From contig PWOE01000011.1 of the NCBI GenBank assembly GCA_003557585.1, positions 1 through 9,196 of the forward strand: a DNA stretch of 9,196 nt. The letters run 5' to 3'. The position numbers and the translations under genes were made by a program. Numbering within the stretch: the first letter of the stretch is position 1; every line of letters starts with the position of its first letter. Source of the DNA: Candidatus Nealsoniibacteriota bacterium (lineage in GTDB: Bacteria; Patescibacteriota; Minisyncoccia; Minisyncoccales; CSSED10-335). The notes beneath the pieces are model-generated. The model was not told where the DNA came from. It did no database searches and worked only from the letters and a program-made list of their open reading frames with translations. This document shows positions 5,700-9,196 of the stretch, piece after piece.

Positions 5700-6203
5700 A
5701 TGATAAATAAGCACCCTGGGCAGAGAATAGCTGTCTTTATAGATGTTCAAAATCTTTATCACTCAGCAAAAAACATCTATAAAGCAAAGGTTAACTTTAA
5801 AGAGATTCTAAAGACTGCTGTTTCTCAGAGAAGCTTGATTCGAGCTTTTGCTTATGTCGTCAGAACAAAAACCGGAGAAGAAAAACTTTTTTTTGAAGCT
5901 TTAATTAAATTAGGTATCGAAACTCGAGTAAAAGACTTACAAGAGTTTTACGATGGTCAGAAAAAAGCCGACTGGGATGTCGGCCTTGTCATTGACGCAA
6001 TAAGAATATCTCCAAGACTTGATGCTCTAATCATAGTTTCTGGAGATGGTGATTTTGTTCCTTTGGTTGAATACCTCAGGAACCAAGGCAAGAGAGTTGA
6101 AGTTTTGGCTTTCGGTAAATCGTCTTCTCACCTGCTTAAAGATGCCGCTGATGAGTTTATTGACTTGGGAAAGTCACCCAAAAAATATCTGCTTAAAAAA
6201 TAA
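5700..6203 (+). CDS. NYN-domain protein (LabA/DUF88-like putative ribonuclease)
   Basis: The 167-residue protein is a single PIN-like NYN domain. Conserved acidic residues that would hold catalytic metal are visible: Asp15 with Asn18 in VFIDVQNLY, Asp91 and Asp93 in KADWDVGL, Asp99, and Asp116/Asp118 in VSGDGDFVPLV. The end of the domain has the usual GKRVEVLAFG and a DEFIDL strand. NYN proteins of this group are thought to be metal-dependent RNA nucleases; the substrate here is unknown. It lies 13 bases after rpsO and 14 bases before pnp, between two genes that are direct neighbours in many bacteria, which suggests a role in RNA decay or ribosome/tRNA quality control (inference). The start ATG has no Shine-Dalgarno sequence but gives the normal N-terminus just before the first strand. 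Confidence 0.9.
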   Translation: MINKHPGQRIAVFIDVQNLYHSAKNIYKAKVNFKEILKTAVSQRSLIRAFAYVVRTKTGEEKLFFEALIKLGIETRVKDLQEFYDGQKKADWDVGLVIDAIRISPRLDALIIVSGDGDFVPLVEYLRNQGKRVEVLAFGKSSSHLLKDAADEFIDLGKSPKKYLLKK

Positions 6204-6217
6204 GAAAGAATTAAATT

Positions 6218-8329
6218 ATGAAAGAATATAAGATTGATATTCAAGGCAAAGAATTAATCGTTAGCACTAAAAAGCTAGCCGAACAAGCCAATGGCAGTTT
6301 TCTTGTTCAATCTGGAGACACTGTTGTCTTGGGAACAGCCACCATGTCCAGTCAAGATCGTGACGATTTAAGCTTTTTCCCCCTTACTGTTGATTATGAA
6401 GAGAAGTTTTACGCTGCCGGAAAAGTTCGTGGTCCAAGATTTACAAGAAGAGAGGGGCGCCCTTCAGATCTAGCGATTATAACTTCAAGATTAATAGATA
6501 GAGCGATTCGTCCAAGATTTCCTAAAGATTTAAAAAGAGATGTTCAAGCAATCGCAACTTGCCTTTCATGGGACAATGAAAACGATCCTGACATTGTTGC
6601 CTTTACAGCAGTATCTCTCTCTTTGCTGGCCTCAGATATTCCTTGGCACGGCCCATTAGCAGCTATTCGTGTTGCCAAGAACGAAAACGATTTCATTATC
6701 AATCCAACTTATGAAGAGAGGGAAAAGAGTCCTTTCGATATAATCTTTGTCGGCTTCGAGAACGAAGAAAAGAAGATTATTATCAACATGATAGAAGCTG
6801 GATTAAAAGAAGTTGCTGAAGAAGACGCAATTGAAGCTCTCGCTTTTTCTGAGAAATATATCAAAGAGATTTGCGACTTTCAGAAATCAATCGCTGCTGA
6901 GATTGGCAAAGAGAAGATTGAAGTTGTTTCTCAAGAGATTGATAACAGTCTTAAAGAAGAAGTCTTAAATCTTATAAAAGATGACTTAAGAAAGGCTCTT
7001 GCTAACAACGAGAAAGAAGAGAGAAACAGGGCGACAGAAGAAGTTAAAGAAAAGCTTGAAGCTTTTCTGTCAGAGAAATATCCAGATGATAAGAGTAAAA
7101 CGAAAGAAGGCTTGAGCTTCTTAGAAGAAGAGATTTCTTTGATTATTAAAGAAAATATTCTCACCAAAGAAGAGAGACCCGATGGTAGAAGGCCAGACGA
7201 CTTAAGAGAGCTTGAAGCTCAAGTGAGTATCTTGCCTAGAACTCATGGCTCAGCTCTATTCGCCCGAGGACAGACAAGATCTTTGTCTATTTTAACTTTA
7301 GGAGCTCCTGGAGACTCTCAATTACTAGAAGGAATGGAATCAATTGGCGAAAAAAGGTTTTTGCATCATTACAATTTTCCTCCTTACTCTGTCGGTGAGG
7401 TTAGGCCGATGAGAGGCCCGAGCAGAAGAGACATCGGTCACGGAACTTTGGCTGAGAAGGCTCTTGTTCCAGTAGTGCCAACCTTTGAAAATTTCCCCTA
7501 TACAATTAGAATTGTCTCTGAAATCGTTTCATCAAATGGATCGACATCAATGGCAGCAGTCTCTTCTTCTTCTCTTTCTTTGATGGATGCTGGAATACCA
7601 ATCAAGGCACCAGTTGCTGGAATATCTCTCGGTATCATTGAGGGTAAAGATGATTACAAGATATTAACTGATATCCAAGGAATTGAAGATCACAACGGTG
7701 GTATGGACTTAAAGGTTGCTGGCACCCGAGATGGGCTAACAGCCATGCAGATGGATGTTAAGATAGATGGATTAACAAAAGAAGTCTTGAAAGAAGCTAT
7801 GCTCAAAGGCAAAGAGGCTCGTCTCAAGATATTAGACAAGATAGAAAGTGTTCTCGCTAAGCCAAGAGAAAGCCTTTCTCCTTTTGCACCACGAGTCATC
7901 TCTTTTGAGATTAACCCCGACAAGATAAGAGAGGTTATCGGTCCCGGAGGTAAGGTGATTAATGAAATTATTGGTGAAACTGGAGCATCTATAGACATAC
8001 AAGACTCTGGTCTTGTCTTTGTCACCTCTGATAAAGAGGAAGATGCCCTTAAGGCAGTTGAATGGATAAAAAACATCACTAGAGAGGTTGAGGTTGGAGA
8101 GATTTTTCAAGGCAAGGTAAAGAGGATTATGGATTTCGGTTGTTTTGTAGAGATTTTACCCGGCCAAGAAGGCTTAGTTCATGTCTCAAAGCTTGCCGAT
8201 CATCATGTCAAAAAAGTTAGCGATGTTGTCAGTGTTGGAGATGTAATTCCAGTTAAGGTTGTCGAGATTGATGACCAAGGCAGAATAAATCTATCTCTTA
8301 AAGACGCTAAAAATCAAGAAAAGAGATAG
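6218..8329 (+). CDS. pnp: Polyribonucleotide nucleotidyltransferase (PNPase)
   Basis: Phosphate-dependent 3'-5' exoribonuclease, normally a trimer in the cytoplasm. The 703 residues show all five parts: first RNase PH core (about 10-145, with RGPRFTRREGRPSD and RLIDRAIRPRFP), an all-helical charged linker (about 235-315), second RNase PH core (from RPDGRRPDDL at 320, with THGSALFARGQTRSL, GHGTLA at 407-412, NGSTSMA and the active-site Asp region GGMDLKVAG at 494-502 and QMDVK at 511-515), a KH domain (GPGG loop at 575-578) and an S1 domain (about 625-697). Length and order are typical. Small differences from the usual consensus are GQTRS rather than GETQA and VSSSSL in place of VCGASL; neither removes a residue I know to be essential. 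It is the last gene of the operon, 14 bases after the NYN gene. Confidence 0.97.
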   Translation: MKEYKIDIQGKELIVSTKKLAEQANGSFLVQSGDTVVLGTATMSSQDRDDLSFFPLTVDYEEKFYAAGKVRGPRFTRREGRPSDLAIITSRLIDRAIRPRFPKDLKRDVQAIATCLSWDNENDPDIVAFTAVSLSLLASDIPWHGPLAAIRVAKNENDFIINPTYEEREKSPFDIIFVGFENEEKKIIINMIEAGLKEVAEEDAIEALAFSEKYIKEICDFQKSIAAEIGKEKIEVVSQEIDNSLKEEVLNLIKDDLRKALANNEKEERNRATEEVKEKLEAFLSEKYPDDKSKTKEGLSFLEEEISLIIKENILTKEERPDGRRPDDLRELEAQVSILPRTHGSALFARGQTRSLSILTLGAPGDSQLLEGMESIGEKRFLHHYNFPPYSVGEVRPMRGPSRRDIGHGTLAEKALVPVVPTFENFPYTIRIVSEIVSSNGSTSMAAVSSSSLSLMDAGIPIKAPVAGISLGIIEGKDDYKILTDIQGIEDHNGGMDLKVAGTRDGLTAMQMDVKIDGLTKEVLKEAMLKGKEARLKILDKIESVLAKPRESLSPFAPRVISFEINPDKIREVIGPGGKVINEIIGETGASIDIQDSGLVFVTSDKEEDALKAVEWIKNITREVEVGEIFQGKVKRIMDFGCFVEILPGQEGLVHVSKLADHHVKKVSDVVSVGDVIPVKVVEIDDQGRINLSLKDAKNQEKR

Positions 8330-8330
8330 C

Positions 8331-8354
8331 AACTCTATACAGCTGAATAGAGTT
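8331..8354 (+). terminator. Palindromic hairpin after pnp (weak terminator or operator)
   Basis: AACTCTAT (8331-8338) pairs perfectly with ATAGAGTT (8347-8354) around the loop ACAGCTGA. It starts one base after the pnp stop, as expected of an operon terminator, but the following ATTGTAAAA is a poor U-tract. As DNA it is a 24-bp palindrome with one mismatched pair, because CAGCTG in the centre is also symmetric; this would equally suit an operator or an mRNA-protecting 3' stem. Confidence 0.5.
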
Positions 8355-8355
8355 A

Positions 8356-8373
8356 TTGTAAAATGCCTTACAA
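8356..8373. repeat. Short inverted repeat upstream of the last gene
   Basis: TTGTAA (8356-8361) and TTACAA (8368-8373) are perfect inverted repeats separated by AATGCC. They lie two bases after the post-pnp palindrome and 22 bases before the start of the last gene. This could be a regulator site or chance in AT-rich DNA. I could not fit a convincing -35/-10 pair in 8355-8394. Confidence 0.4.
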
Positions 8374-8394
8374 GAGCTAATTCTTAGATAAAGT

Positions 8395-9196
8395 ATGGAT
8401 ATTGAGGAGATGAAAATAAAAGAAGACGGCACTTCTCAGGAAAAGACTGAGGAGATTAAGACAATGGAGAAAGACATTGCCCGTCTTGAGGGTAAAGAAG
8501 TTAAGAAATCTCCTGATTTCAAAGAAAAAACTCCCAAGAAAGAAGAAGTTAAAGAAGAAAAAGATCCACTAAGAGAAGAAAAAGTTAAAAAGTTTATCAA
8601 AGAGATAGAAGAATCTAAAAGAAAAAAAGCTGAAGCTATAAAAAAAGGGAAGGAAGTGAAAAAAGATTCTCCTGAAGAAGCCGACTTCTTCAATATATCT
8701 CTCTCTGTTAACCCTAAAGAAGGCGGCACGGTTGAGGGTGGTGGAAAATACAAGCAAAACTCGACTGTAAAGATAACTGCCAAAGCAAACGAGAAATATA
8801 ACTTTGTTAACTGGACTGAAGATGGCTCTCTTGTTGCAGACCAAGAAACTCATGCTTTTATCGCTAAGAAAGACTCTTCTTTAATAGCGAGTTTCAAAGA
8901 GATTCAGGAGAAACCTGAAGAGAAGGAAACTTTGAAAGAAGAAGCTGTTATTAAAGAAGAAAAACCTGAGGAGAAAGAAGAAAAAGCTAAAAGCTTAGAA
9001 GAAGAGAAGCGGGAAAGGGAAGCAAAAAAAGAGCAAGAAGAAGAAGAGAAGAAGAGAAGAGAAGAAGAAAGACAAGAAAGAGAAAGAAAAGAACAAGAAC
9101 AAAGAGAAGAAGAAGAGAAGAAGAAAAGAGAAGAAGAAGAGAAGAAGAGAAGAGAAGAAGAAGAGAAGAAGAGAAGAGAAGAAGAAGAGAAGAAGA
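8395..9196 (+). CDS. Partial protein with an InlB-B-repeat-like domain and a Glu/Lys/Arg-rich repeat tail
   Basis: The frame is open for 267 codons from ATG 8395 to the right edge. Residues 1-99 are highly charged (many EEK/KKE runs). Residues about 101-169 form a single domain: SLSVNPKEGGTVEGGG, a VKITAKAN strand, YNFVNWTEDG (Trp140), then LIASFKE. This matches the divergent InlB B-repeat / Flg_new-type beta domain seen in surface proteins. After 170 the sequence becomes almost pure Glu, Lys, Arg and Gln, ending in eight-residue REEEEKKR repeats. No signal peptide or membrane helix is seen before the cut, so any anchor must lie beyond the window; tails of this kind in other proteins can precede a membrane anchor. 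The start is uncertain: ATG 8395, ATG 8410 (after GAGGAG with no spacing) or ATG 8464 (GGAG nine bases upstream). Confidence 0.8.
   Translation, partial: MDIEEMKIKEDGTSQEKTEEIKTMEKDIARLEGKEVKKSPDFKEKTPKKEEVKEEKDPLREEKVKKFIKEIEESKRKKAEAIKKGKEVKKDSPEEADFFNISLSVNPKEGGTVEGGGKYKQNSTVKITAKANEKYNFVNWTEDGSLVADQETHAFIAKKDSSLIASFKEIQEKPEEKETLKEEAVIKEEKPEEKEEKAKSLEEEKREREAKKEQEEEEKKRREEERQERERKEQEQREEEEKKKREEEEKKRREEEEKKRREEEEKK
9103..9196 (+). repeat. 24-bp in-frame tandem repeat, all purines
   Basis: Four consecutive copies of a 24-base unit (aga gaa gaa gaa gag aag aag aga) start at 9103, 9127, 9151 and 9175; the last is cut after 22 bases by the window end. Copy 1 differs only in its last codon (aaa). 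The unit encodes REEEEKKR, and a related unit lies at 9034-9057. From 9101 to 9196 the plus strand contains only A and G. The repeat lies inside the last coding sequence and keeps its frame. Confidence 0.95.

Noticed and set aside
7690..8110. Two leftward frames of 129 and 92 codons inside pnp
   Set aside because: Antisense shadows of a strongly conserved PNPase region (core 2 and KH); Ser/Leu-rich translations with no recognisable features.
8436..8853. Leftward frames of 115 and 94 codons opposite the last gene
   Set aside because: They are complements of Glu/Lys-rich codons, giving artificial Ser/Phe-rich translations. The forward frame contains a recognisable domain.

Overview
The window looks like chromosomal DNA from a small-genome, AT-rich member of the Candidate Phyla Radiation (Patescibacteria, probably a Parcubacteria-type lineage). 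I infer this from four things. There is a short Cys-containing pilin-like membrane protein of the T4SS-pilin family common in those genomes. There is an uncharacterised pair of secreted or membrane acidic coiled-coil proteins. The start codons almost all lack Shine-Dalgarno sequences. The tRNA genes do not encode their 3' CCA. The lineage assignment is inference; I could not run a search.

Layout. The left half (1-4740) is transcribed leftward. In transcription order it holds cca (CCA-adding enzyme), a 262-aa secreted coiled-coil protein, an 87-aa membrane-anchored acidic protein, a strong promoter with a terminator-like hairpin, nusA, clpP, and the first 30 codons of a membrane protein that runs off the left edge. 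The right half (4803-9196) is transcribed rightward. It holds tRNA-Arg(TCG), a pilin-like protein, tRNA-Lys(CTT), rpsO, a NYN-domain putative nuclease, pnp, and then, after a palindromic region, a partial gene with one InlB-B-repeat-like domain and an extreme Glu/Lys/Arg repeat tail cut by the right edge. There is no gene-free stretch longer than about 105 bases.

The two halves meet in a compact divergent control region (4737-4802). Two sigma70-type promoters there have adjacent -35 boxes, and their -10 regions form an inverted repeat (13 of 14 positions). One promoter serves cca, the other the tRNA-Arg operon. Most genes handle RNA: NusA (elongation and termination), Cca (tRNA 3' end), two tRNAs that need Cca, S15 (ribosome), a NYN protein (possible RNA cleavage) and PNPase (3'-5' decay). 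This makes an RNA synthesis, maturation and decay neighbourhood with ClpP protease and some cell-surface proteins mixed in.

The most interesting points are the symmetric cca/tRNA divergent promoter, a possible NusA-responsive attenuator before nusA, a pilin-like gene squeezed between two tRNA genes so that tRNA processing should define its mRNA ends, and a NYN gene inserted into the usual rpsO-pnp pair. I see no CRISPR array, transposon or obvious defence system.
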